Positions 32,612 through 40,722 of a stretch of DNA of 46,386 nt are shown piece by piece. The notes below the pieces were generated by a model, which was not told where the DNA came from, did no database searches, and was given only the letters and a program-made list of their open reading frames with translations. A program made the position numbers and the translations under genes. This DNA comes from Luteimonas sp. ANT-B3E. GTDB taxonomy: Bacteria > Pseudomonadota > Gammaproteobacteria > Xanthomonadales > Xanthomonadaceae. The first letter of the stretch is position 1; every line of letters starts with the position of its first letter. The stretch is taken from contig LXQJ01000044.1 in assembly GCA_001683895.1 (NCBI GenBank), positions 1-46,386 on the forward strand, in the 5' to 3' direction.

Positions 32612-33697
32612 GTGCATCCAACCCGTGCCGTTGCACTGCTTTCGCTGCTGGTCATCGCCGGCTGCGCGAGCGTGCCGCCAGCGCCGCCGGCGCCGTCGCC
32701 CGACGCGGTGCGCGACGACCTTGTGCGGCGCATGCCGGCGTCGCTGGCTGACCGCGACGGCTGGGCGGCTGACATCCAGACCGCGCTGGCGGCGCTGGAC
32801 ATCGCGCCGATCCCCGAGAACCTGTGCGCGGTACTGGCGGTGACCGCGCAGGAATCCGGCTACAAGGCCGATCCCGCGGTGCCCAACCTGCCGACGGTCG
32901 CGCGCGGCGAAATCATCCGTCGCGCCGCCGCGCGGAGGATCCCGGCGTTCATGGTCGATGCCGCGCTGCGCGTCCGCTCGTCCGACGGCCGTACGTACGA
33001 CGCACGGCTTGCCGAAGTGCGCACCGAGCGCGAGCTCAGCGGGCTGTACGAGGACCTCACCGACAAGGTGCCGCTGGGACGGCGACTGTTCGACGGGTAC
33101 AACCCGGTGGAAACCGGCGGGCCGATGCAGGTCGGCATCGCGTTCGCGGAGTCGCGCGCGCGTGGCTATCCGTATCCGGTGGCGGGCAGCATCCGGCGCG
33201 AGGTGTTCACCCGACGCGGCGGACTGTACTTCGGCATCGCCCACCTGCTTGGCTACGAGACGCCGTATACGCGCAAGGTGCATCGCTTCGCCGACTACAA
33301 CGCCGGCTGGTACGCGAGCCGCAACGCGGGCTTCCAGCACGCGGTCGCGGTGGCCAGTGCCGGCATGCTGGCGTTGGACGGCGATCTGCTGGCACCCGGC
33401 GCGCCGCTGGAGCGTCCCGGTGAGACCGAGCGTGCGCTGCGCTCGCTGTCGGGCGCGCTGGGCATGGACGACCGCGCGATCCGCGCGGCGCTGCTGCGGG
33501 GCGACCGCCTGTCGTTCAACGACGAACCGCTGTTCGCACGTGTCTTCGCGTTGGCTGAGCAGCGTGGTGGAGTGGCGCTGCCGCGCGAGCGTGTGCCGTC
33601 GATCCGGCTCGACAGCCCCAAGTTCACGCGGGAGCTGACGACGGAATGGTTCGCGACCCGGGTCGACACGCGCTACCGGCAGTGCATGGCGCTTTGA
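32612..33697 (+). CDS. DUF1615 lipoprotein
   Basis: About 361 residues with a lipoprotein signal ('TRAVALLSLLVIAGCASVPP', lipobox IAGC) when started at GTG 32612. TTG 32600 or the longer GTG 32534 remain possible. The DUF1615 body is clear: 'VLAVTAQESGYKADPAVPNL', 'GLYEDLTDKVPLGRRLFDGY', 'PVETGGPMQVGIAFAESRAR', 'RRGGLYFGIAHLLGYETPY' and 'FADYNAGWYASRNAGFQ'. The E-S-G-Y and Y-N-A-G-W-Y stretches recall lysozyme-like folds; a peptidoglycan role is a reasonable inference, not shown. Confidence 0.82.
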   Translation: MHPTRAVALLSLLVIAGCASVPPAPPAPSPDAVRDDLVRRMPASLADRDGWAADIQTALAALDIAPIPENLCAVLAVTAQESGYKADPAVPNLPTVARGEIIRRAAARRIPAFMVDAALRVRSSDGRTYDARLAEVRTERELSGLYEDLTDKVPLGRRLFDGYNPVETGGPMQVGIAFAESRARGYPYPVAGSIRREVFTRRGGLYFGIAHLLGYETPYTRKVHRFADYNAGWYASRNAGFQHAVAVASAGMLALDGDLLAPGAPLERPGETERALRSLSGALGMDDRAIRAALLRGDRLSFNDEPLFARVFALAEQRGGVALPRERVPSIRLDSPKFTRELTTEWFATRVDTRYRQCMAL

Positions 33698-33779
33698 CCC
33701 CTCACGAGCCGCAAACCATCGATCACCCACCCTCGCGGTCCCGCGCAGCGCGCCGCCTTCCCCTCGTGAGGAGCCACCC

Positions 33780-34601
33780 ATGACGTCGTCAGCCGCCACG
33801 CCGATCCGTTTCCACGTCGAAGACAGCGGCGGTAATGGCCGACCCGTCGTCCTGATCCATGGCTGGCCGCTGTCGGGTGCGTCGTGGCAGGCGCAGGTGG
33901 GCCCACTGCGTGATGCGGGCCACCGCGTCATCACCTACGACCGGCGCGGTTTCGGCCGCTCCGACAAGCCCGACGGCGGCTTCGACTACGACACGCTGGC
34001 CGCCGACCTGGCGGGCCTGGTGGACGACCTGGACCTGCGCGACGCGACGCTGGTCGGGTTCTCGATGGGTGGCGGCGAGGTTGCGCGCTACGTGGCAAGA
34101 CACGGCGAAGACCGCCTGCGCAGCGTGGTGTTCGCCGCCGCGGTGCCGCCGTACCTGATGCAGACCGGCGACAACCCGGACGGGCCATTGACCAGCGACA
34201 AGGCGCAGGAGATGGAGGACGGGCTCAGGCAGGACCGCGAGGCGTTCTTCGACCAGTTCACCAAGGACTTCTTCAGCGCCAACGGCGAGCTCAAGGTGAC
34301 GGAGTCGCAGCGCCAGGATGCGCTGGCGATGTGCCTGCAGTCGGACCAGGCGGCGGCGCTTGGCTGCATGAAGGCCTTCGCGACCACCGATTTCCGCGAC
34401 GACCTGTCCAAGTTGACGGTGCCGACGCTGGTGCTGCACGGAGACAGCGACGGCACGGTGCCGCTGGAAGGCTCCGGCCAGCGCACGCATGCGGGGATCG
34501 CCGGCAGCGAGCTGGTCGTGATCAAGGGCGCGCCGCACGGCTGCAACGTCAGCCACGCCGGGGAATTCAACGCGGCGCTGCGGGCGTTCCTGGCTAAATG
34601 A
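33780..34601 (+). CDS. Alpha/beta hydrolase (non-haem chloroperoxidase-like)
   Basis: The product is 273 residues. Oxyanion motif 'VLIHGWPLSG', nucleophile elbow 'LVGFSMGGGEVARY' (Ser95), acid 'VLHGDSDGTVP' and histidine 'GAPHGCNVSHAGEFN' complete the triad. 'YDRRGFGRSDKP' is also typical of the perhydrolase/chloroperoxidase subgroup. GAGGAG at 7-8 bases supports ATG 33780. No signal peptide. The natural ester or acid substrate cannot be told. Its stop overlaps an ATG (34598) of a short repeat-bearing frame that I do not annotate as a gene. Confidence 0.9.
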   Translation: MTSSAATPIRFHVEDSGGNGRPVVLIHGWPLSGASWQAQVGPLRDAGHRVITYDRRGFGRSDKPDGGFDYDTLAADLAGLVDDLDLRDATLVGFSMGGGEVARYVARHGEDRLRSVVFAAAVPPYLMQTGDNPDGPLTSDKAQEMEDGLRQDREAFFDQFTKDFFSANGELKVTESQRQDALAMCLQSDQAAALGCMKAFATTDFRDDLSKLTVPTLVLHGDSDGTVPLEGSGQRTHAGIAGSELVVIKGAPHGCNVSHAGEFNAALRAFLAK

Positions 34602-34635
34602 TCGACACGGTGACAAGGTCGGAACGGTGGCGAAA

Positions 34636-34724
34636 AGCGAACAGCGAACAGCGAACAGCGAACAGCGATAAAGCGAAAAACGAAAAGGCGAAAAACGAAA
34701 AGGCGAAAAACGAAAAGGCGAAAG
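34636..34724. repeat. Two adjoining short tandem repeats (7-bp and 15-bp units)
   Basis: AGCGAAC is repeated four times (34636-34663) plus a near copy. GCGAAAAACGAAAAG is repeated three times exactly (34673-34717) and then partly. Both units share GCGAA, so the second likely grew from the first. They lie just after the alpha/beta hydrolase and before the glutaminase. Confidence 0.9.
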
Positions 34725-34775
34725 CCCGGGCTTCGGGCCATCGCGCCGGGATGCGGGGGTATCGCTACCGGTTCG

Positions 34776-34820
34776 GTTGGGCATCCTGCCCAACTCACCG
34801 GCGGGCACATCCATGTGCCC
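34776..34820. repeat. Paired-hairpin dispersed repeat, copy A
   Basis: Hairpin 1: GTTGGGCA-tcc-TGCCCAAC (34776-34794). Spacer contains CTCACCGGC. Hairpin 2: GGGCACAT-cc-ATGTGCCC (34803-34820). The same layout occurs at 43063-43107 and, reversed, at 43327-43370. The remainder of the 34602-35014 gap shows no gene. Confidence 0.75.
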
Positions 34821-35014
34821 TTTACGCGACACCCCCGCACCCCAGCGCGGCGCGGTGACATCGACAGCAGCACTGTTGTCGTTATGGCCAAGCACCCGTC
34901 GCCTTCCGGTCACAATCAATCCGCTTGATCTCCCGAAGCCACGCCAATCGTCCGGCACGCACAGCTGACGCCGCAGCGGCCACACTGGGCGTCCGCACCC
35001 GGAGCACCGCGCCC

Positions 35015-35989
35015 ATGCCGATCCGCACCCCGCCGCACAACCCTCACGACATCAGCCGCCACGACCTGCCCGACATCCTCGGCACCATCGACTCGGAGGT
35101 CCGCGGCATGTTCGGCAGCGACATGGGCAAGGTCGCCGACTACATCCCGTCGCTGGCGTCGGTGCCGCCGGACCAGTTCGGCATGGCCGTCGTCACGCTC
35201 GATGGGCAGGTGCACGCTGTCGGCAGCGCGCGGCAGCCGTTCTCCATCCAGAGTATGTCCAAGGTGCACTCGCTGACCATGGCGCTGGGTGCGATCGGCG
35301 ACGACCTGTGGAAGCGGGTGGGGCGCGAGCCCTCTGGCGATCCGTTCAATTCGCTGGTGCAGCTGGAGCACGAGAACGGCATCCCGCGGAACCCGTTCAT
35401 CAATGCCGGCGCGCTGGTCGTCGCCGACGTGCTGGTATCGCACTTCGGCAGCCGCGAGGCGGCGGAGAACGCGCTGCTGGCGTTCGTGCGCGCGCGCAGC
35501 GGCAACTCCGATGCCGGCCGCGACGAGGAAGTGGCGGCGTCGGAGCGCGAGAGCGGCTATCGCAACGTCGCGCTGGTCAACTTCATCCGCAGCTTCGACA
35601 ACATCCGCAACGACGTAGATGATGTGCTCGACTTCTATTTCCTGCAGTGCGCGCTGCGGATGGACTGCGTGGAGCTCGCGCGCAGTGTGCAATACCTCGC
35701 CGACGGCGGCCACTGCGCCACCTCGGGCGAGACCGTTGCCAGCCCGGAGCGCGTGCGCCGGATCAACGCGGTGATGATGACCTGCGGCACTTACGACGCC
35801 GCTGGCGAGTTCGCTTTCCACGTCGGCCTGCCGGCGAAGAGTGGCGTTGGCGGCGGCATCGTCGCGGTGGTACCCAAAGTTGCCAGCCTCTGCGTGTGGG
35901 CGCCGGGCCTGGACGAGAAGGGCAACTCGCGTCTCGGCGGCTATGCGCTGCACCGGTTCACGCGGCTGACCGGGCTGTCGGTGGTGTAG
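35015..35989 (+). CDS. glsA: Glutaminase (serine-dependent, GlsA type)
   Basis: A 324-residue cytosolic glutaminase hydrolysing L-glutamine to glutamate and ammonia. The beta-lactamase-like active site S-x-x-K is 'QPFSIQSMSKVHSL' (Ser80, Lys83). Other signatures: 'ENGIPRNPFINAGALVVAD', 'FYFLQCALRMDCVELARSV', 'MMTCGTYDAAGEFAFHVGLP' and 'KSGVGGGIVAVVPKVASLCV'. Length is normal. ATG 35015 is chosen because the family N-terminus follows; the frame extends 30 codons upstream. May supply glutamate for osmolyte or acid responses. Monocistronic. Confidence 0.93.
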   Translation: MPIRTPPHNPHDISRHDLPDILGTIDSEVRGMFGSDMGKVADYIPSLASVPPDQFGMAVVTLDGQVHAVGSARQPFSIQSMSKVHSLTMALGAIGDDLWKRVGREPSGDPFNSLVQLEHENGIPRNPFINAGALVVADVLVSHFGSREAAENALLAFVRARSGNSDAGRDEEVAASERESGYRNVALVNFIRSFDNIRNDVDDVLDFYFLQCALRMDCVELARSVQYLADGGHCATSGETVASPERVRRINAVMMTCGTYDAAGEFAFHVGLPAKSGVGGGIVAVVPKVASLCVWAPGLDEKGNSRLGGYALHRFTRLTGLSVV

Positions 35990-36107
35990 CGCACCTGCAC
36001 AGGCGGGGCGCGACCCGATGGACGCGGTCCGGCGATCGCCGCGCTGGTTGCCCCTATCCGCATGGGCGCGCCTGGGGAGCAGCGCCGACGACGATCCCGG
36101 CCGGAAG

Positions 36108-37970
36108 TCAGCCGCCTCCGGCGATATATGCGTCGACTTCGTGCTCCAGCAGGGTCAGCGGCACGGTGCCGGTCAGCAGCACGCGGTCGTGGAACGCACG
36201 CGGATCGTAGCGGTTGCCGAGCGCGGCGCGCGCCTTGTCGCGCAGGCGGATCATTTCCAGCTGGCCGATCTTGTACGACGTCGCCTGCCCGGGGATCACC
36301 ACGTAGCGGTCGACCTCGGAAGGAGGGATGCCGTAGTCGATCGCCTGCTGCCGGGTCCAGCGCTTGGCGTGCAGGCCGGTGTCGACGACCAGCCGGCGCG
36401 CGCGGAACAGCTCCGCGTCCAGCTGCCCAAGCAGGCCCTCGGCGTCGCCCTCGTACCAGCCTTCCTCCACCGCCAGGCGCTCGGCATACAGCGCCCAGCC
36501 CTCGCTGAAGGCGGAAATGCCCCCCAGCGCGCGCGTCTGCCGGAACTTCGGCAGCGCGTCGTTCTCCACCGCCAGCGCCACCTGGAAGTGATGGCCCGGC
36601 ACGGTCTCGTGGTAGACCAGCGTGCGCAGGCCGAAGCGGCTCAGGCGGTCGGGCCGCAGGGGCATCTGGTAGACGCCGGGCCGAGACCCGTCGAGCGGCG
36701 GCGCGGTATAGCTGGCGGCGGCACTGGCCCAGCGGTATTCGGGGTAGGGGCGGGCAACGACGCGGCTGGTCGGGCGGATGTTGAACAGCGCCTCGGCGCG
36801 GCGCTCGGCGTCGCGCATCATGGTCTCGATGTCGGCCATGATCTCCGCGCGGCCGGCGTCGTCGTTGCTGTAGGCCAGGTCCTTGTGCAGCTGCACGACG
36901 CGCGCCTTGACGGTGCCATCGGTGCGTCCGAGCGTCCGCAGGATCGCGTCCATCTCGCCCTCGATCCGCGCCACCTCGCGCAGGCCGATGGCGTGGATAT
37001 CGTCCGCGGTCAGGTCGGTCGAGGTGAACTGGCGCAGGCGGAAGGCGTAGGCGTGGTCCCCGTCCGGGAACCGCCACAGCCCGGCGTCGTCGGTCGACAT
37101 TGGCAGCTGCGCCTCCAGCGCGGCGATGCCGTCGCGCCACGCGGGATACACGCCCCCCTCGACGATCGCGGTGGCCTCCGCAACCAGCGCGGCGCGGCGT
37201 GCGTCGTCGATCGCGTCGACATCGGCCAGGCGCGCGGCATACGTCGTCACCAGCGGGTTGCCGGCCGGCGCGGTCGACACGAAGTTGCGCATCTGGTCGA
37301 TCGTCGCATGCAGGATGAACCGCGGCGGCAGCACGCCGCGCGCGGCTTGGGCGCGCGCCTCGGCTACCGCTTCGCCCATGCGCGGCGCGAACAGCCGCAG
37401 CCGCGCGAGGTAGCTGTCGGCATCGCGCGCACTGGCAACCGGGTGCACCACCGTCATCAGGTTGGGCAGGCCGACGTTGGCGCCGCCGAACTGGTGCAGC
37501 GGGTACTGCAGGTGCGAGAAGCGCGCACCCTCGACGATGCGCTCCAGCTGCCACTGCATCAGCTCCGCCGAAACGCGGGTCGCCTCCGCCATCGCGGCCC
37601 GGTCAAAGGTCGCGAGCCGCGCGAGGCCCTCGCGCGCCATCGCCACGCTGGCGTCGTCGAACGCAGCGGTCTGTGGCGTCAGTTCGCGGTCCAGCGCCGC
37701 CTGTACGTCACCGTCGAAATAACGGCTGGCTGTCGACGACGATGGCTGCCGGCGCATCCAGTCATCGCTGAACCCGGCGAAGAAGGCCTCGGTGGCGGTG
37801 GTGACGGCTGCATCGCCGCTGATCGTGGGCACCGGTGTCGCCGTGGAGGACGCGGACGACATCGGACCGGGCGCGGTGGCGCAGGCCGACAGCAGCGCGG
37901 CGGCCAGCGCGGCCGCGAGCAGCGCGGCGCGCAGTGGCGCAGTTCGGGGGCGGTGTGCGGGACGGGACAT
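36108..37970 (-). CDS. DUF885 lipoprotein, putative zinc peptidase
   Basis: A 620-residue protein. Signal peptide with lipobox ('AALAAALLSACATAPG'). The DUF885 body includes 'YHETVPGHHFQVALAVEN' (H-E-x-x-x-x-H-H metal motif), 'FSEGWALYAERLAVEEGWY' and 'DTGLHAKRWTRQQAIDYG', the three blocks that mark these M3/M13-like metallopeptidases in Lysobacter relatives. ATG 37970 with GAGG at 6-9 bases; the longer frame (38027) is not needed. Periplasmic or outer-membrane peptide degradation is likely. Divergent from the FdhF/YdeP gene. Confidence 0.87.
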   Translation of the reverse strand: MSRPAHRPRTAPLRAALLAAALAAALLSACATAPGPMSSASSTATPVPTISGDAAVTTATEAFFAGFSDDWMRRQPSSSTASRYFDGDVQAALDRELTPQTAAFDDASVAMAREGLARLATFDRAAMAEATRVSAELMQWQLERIVEGARFSHLQYPLHQFGGANVGLPNLMTVVHPVASARDADSYLARLRLFAPRMGEAVAEARAQAARGVLPPRFILHATIDQMRNFVSTAPAGNPLVTTYAARLADVDAIDDARRAALVAEATAIVEGGVYPAWRDGIAALEAQLPMSTDDAGLWRFPDGDHAYAFRLRQFTSTDLTADDIHAIGLREVARIEGEMDAILRTLGRTDGTVKARVVQLHKDLAYSNDDAGRAEIMADIETMMRDAERRAEALFNIRPTSRVVARPYPEYRWASAAASYTAPPLDGSRPGVYQMPLRPDRLSRFGLRTLVYHETVPGHHFQVALAVENDALPKFRQTRALGGISAFSEGWALYAERLAVEEGWYEGDAEGLLGQLDAELFRARRLVVDTGLHAKRWTRQQAIDYGIPPSEVDRYVVIPGQATSYKIGQLEMIRLRDKARAALGNRYDPRAFHDRVLLTGTVPLTLLEHEVDAYIAGGG

Positions 37971-38095
37971 GCTGGCCTCGTGGGGCGATGGTCGTAGCCC
38001 CCAGTCTAGACCGCGCATCAGCGGCAACGCGCCGCTTTCACCTGGGCGTGCGCGCGGGCCGTTATGGTCGTCGCACCGCCCACCGGAGCCGCGCC

Positions 38096-40447
38096 ATGGC
38101 CGAGTCGCGAGATTTCACGCCCTACAGGGGGCCCTCCGGTGGCTGGGGCTCGGTGAAGTCGCTGCTGCAGCATGCCGCTCCCGCGCAGGCACCGGCGCTG
38201 GAGGGCATGCGGCAGCTTCGGCGGCTGAACAAGCAAGACGGCGTGATCTGCGTCAGCTGCGCCTGGGCCAAGCCACGCGACCCGCACGCGTTCGAATTCT
38301 GCGAGAACGGCGCCAAGGCGACGCTGTGGGAACTGGACGAGGGCCGCGTCGATGCCGCGTTCTTCGAGGCGCACACCGTCAGCGAGCTGCTGAAGTGGCC
38401 CGACCACGATCTCGAACGCGCGGGGCGGCTCACGGAGCCAATGCGCTACGACGCGGCGCGCGACCGCTACGTGCCGATCGCCTGGGACGCTGCCTTCGCG
38501 CTGGCCGCCGCCGAGCTGCGCGCGCTGCCGCCGCCCAGCGCGGTGTTTTACGCCTCCGGCCGCGCGTCGCTTGAGACCTCGTACATGTATGCGCTGCTGG
38601 CACGGCGCCATGGCAACAACAACCTGCCCGACAGCTCCAACATGTGCCACGAAAGCACGTCGGTCGGGCTGGCGCTCAGCATCGGCGAGTCGGTGGGCAC
38701 GGTGCTGCTGGAGGACTTCGACCACGCGGACTGCATCCTCTCGTTCGGCCAGAACGTGGGCACCAACAGCCCGCGAATGCTCCACCACCTGCAGAAGGCC
38801 AGCCGACGGGGCGCCGCAATCCTTACCTTCAACCCCCTGCGTGAGCGCGGCTGGGAGCGGTTCACCAACCCGCAGGAACCGGTGGCGATGGCCACCGGCG
38901 GCGAGACGCCGATCAGCTCCGCTTACTTCCAGGTGCGCAACGGCGGCGACATCGCCCTGATCCAGGGACTGTGCAAGTCGCTGTTCGCCCTTGACGACGC
39001 GGCGATCGCCAGCGGCGCGCCGCGGGTGCTGGACCATGAGTTCATCAACGCGCACACGCAGGGCTTCGACGACTTCGCCGAGAGCGTGCGCGCGACCGGC
39101 TGGGACGCGATCGAGGCCGAGTCGGGACTGACCCGTGCGCGCATCCAGGAGGCCGCAGGCATCTACGCGTCGGCCAAGGCCACCATCTGCGTCTACGGCA
39201 TGGGCCTCACCCAGCATGTGCACGGCGTCGACAACGTACGCATGGTCGCCAACCTGATGCTCATGCGCGGCAACGTCGGGCGCCGCGGCGCGGGGCTGTG
39301 CCCGGTGCGCGGGCACTCCAACGTGCAGGGTCAGCGCACTGTCGGCATCACCGAGAAGCCCGAGGCGGAGACGCTGGACCGCCTGCAGGCGCAGTACGGG
39401 TTCGATCCGCCGCGCGAGGAGGGGCTGGCGACGGTCGGCACGGTAAAGGGCATCCTCGATGGCAGCGTGCGTGCCTTCATCGGGCTCGGCGGCAACTTCG
39501 CGCGCGCCGCCCCAGACACGGTCGTGCTCGAGCGCAAATGGCGGGAGCTGCAGCTGTCTCTTCAGGTCGCCACCAAGCTCAACCGCGGCCACCTGCTGTG
39601 CGGCGAGGTGACGCTGCTGCTGCCGTGCCTGGGCCGGCTGGAGCGCGATGTGCAGGCGTCGGGCGACCAGTGCGTCACCACCGAGGACAGCACCGGCTGC
39701 ATCCACGCGTCGCTGGGCACGGCACCGCCGGCCAGCGACACGCTGCTGTCGGAACCCGCCATCGTCGCGCGACTGGCGCTGGCGCTGTGGCCTGGCGACA
39801 GCTGCGTGCCGTGGGCGGCGTGGGTCGAAGACTACAGCCGCGTGCGCGATGCCATCGAGCAGACCTATCCCGACGACTTCGTGCCGTTCAACGCCCGCCT
39901 CCACACGCCCGGCGGATTCCCGCGTCCCAACGCCGCGCGCCAGCGGCGCTGGAAGACCGACTGCGGCCGCGCCGCGTTCCACGTGCCCGACACGCTGTGC
40001 GCCACCGGGTTCGGGGAGCGCGATGGCCGCCTGCGGCTGATGACGGTCCGCAGCAATGACCAGTTCAACACCACGGTCTACGGCTACAGCGACCGTTTCC
40101 GCGGCATCGAGGGCACGCGTCGGGTGGTGCTGATGCACGCCGACGACATCGCGGCGCTGGGGCTGGCGCCAGGCGAGCAGGTCGGGCTGGCCGCGGACTT
40201 CGACGGCGACCGTGAGGGCGATGCAGGTCACGATGCCGATGCGCCGGCGCGCGAAGTCGGCGGGCTGCGGGTGGTGCCTTACGACATCCCGCGTGGGTGC
40301 ATCGGTGCCTACTTCCCCGAGTGCAATCCGCTGATGCCGGTCGGACACCACGCCATCGACAGCGGGGTGCCGGCCGCGAAGTCGATCCCGGTGCGCGTGC
40401 GTCGCGGCTCGACTGCGCCGGTGCCGATGGGGCCGTCGCCGGACTGA
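38096..40447 (+). CDS. FdhF/YdeP-family molybdopterin oxidoreductase
   Basis: The product is 783 residues. An N-terminal cysteine pair (C52, C55 in 'GVICVSCAWAKP') and 'FEFCENGAKA' are as in YdeP. Molybdopterin domain: 'SSNMCHESTSVGLALS' with C184 as probable Mo ligand, 'SFGQNVGTNSPRMLHHL', 'PLRERGWERFTNPQ', and the C-terminal cofactor-binding domain 'RSNDQFNTTVYGYSDRFRGI' and 'DIPRGCIGAYFPECNPLMP'. Related proteins act in acid or redox stress, with bis-MGD cofactor, and their substrates are unproven. No Tat signal is visible, so it should be cytosolic. GGAG lies 8-11 bases before the ATG. Confidence 0.9.
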   Translation: MAESRDFTPYRGPSGGWGSVKSLLQHAAPAQAPALEGMRQLRRLNKQDGVICVSCAWAKPRDPHAFEFCENGAKATLWELDEGRVDAAFFEAHTVSELLKWPDHDLERAGRLTEPMRYDAARDRYVPIAWDAAFALAAAELRALPPPSAVFYASGRASLETSYMYALLARRHGNNNLPDSSNMCHESTSVGLALSIGESVGTVLLEDFDHADCILSFGQNVGTNSPRMLHHLQKASRRGAAILTFNPLRERGWERFTNPQEPVAMATGGETPISSAYFQVRNGGDIALIQGLCKSLFALDDAAIASGAPRVLDHEFINAHTQGFDDFAESVRATGWDAIEAESGLTRARIQEAAGIYASAKATICVYGMGLTQHVHGVDNVRMVANLMLMRGNVGRRGAGLCPVRGHSNVQGQRTVGITEKPEAETLDRLQAQYGFDPPREEGLATVGTVKGILDGSVRAFIGLGGNFARAAPDTVVLERKWRELQLSLQVATKLNRGHLLCGEVTLLLPCLGRLERDVQASGDQCVTTEDSTGCIHASLGTAPPASDTLLSEPAIVARLALALWPGDSCVPWAAWVEDYSRVRDAIEQTYPDDFVPFNARLHTPGGFPRPNAARQRRWKTDCGRAAFHVPDTLCATGFGERDGRLRLMTVRSNDQFNTTVYGYSDRFRGIEGTRRVVLMHADDIAALGLAPGEQVGLAADFDGDREGDAGHDADAPAREVGGLRVVPYDIPRGCIGAYFPECNPLMPVGHHAIDSGVPAAKSIPVRVRRGSTAPVPMGPSPD

Positions 40448-40636
40448 GCGGCAGCGCTCACGGCGCATCGCGGTGAGGCACCGATCGACCGGACCCCGCA
40501 GCGCCTACATGCTGGTCGGCGACGACGAGGACCAGCAACGTCGCGACCTGGCGCTGAACGGCAGCGGCGCACAGGGAAGTGGCATGCAGCGTCCCGAGGC
40601 TTCGGTCATCGGCGTGCATGGCATCATGGCTCCAGC

Positions 40637-40680
40637 GCCAGTGCGCCAGTGCGCCAGTGCGCCAGTGCGCCAGTGCGCCA
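40637..40680. repeat. Octanucleotide tandem repeat upstream of the M13 peptidase
   Basis: GCCAGTGC is repeated five times (40637-40676) plus a half unit, ending about 42 bases before the TTG start of the M13 gene. An 8-bp unit can change length by slippage and so alter promoter spacing. Confidence 0.9.
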
Positions 40681-40722
40681 CGCGCGTCGCGAGCCCTGCC
40701 GAATTTCTTCCGGAGACAAGAT

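Noticed and set aside
34636-34724. Possible CRISPR array
   Set aside because: Units of 7 and 15 bases follow one another without spacers, and no cas genes are near.
34598-34858. An 86-residue frame starting at the hydrolase stop codon
   Set aside because: Its content is mostly tandem repeat and hairpin-repeat DNA. The ATGA overlap alone is not enough to call a gene, so it is kept as a finding about the repeat.
36018-37997. A 659-codon plus-strand frame opposite the DUF885 gene
   Set aside because: Shadow frame; the DUF885 gene has a lipobox, ribosome site and metal motif.
38018-40468. An 816-codon minus-strand open frame opposite the FdhF/YdeP gene
   Set aside because: Same antisense effect; composition is Arg/Ala/His-rich and no family motif is present.
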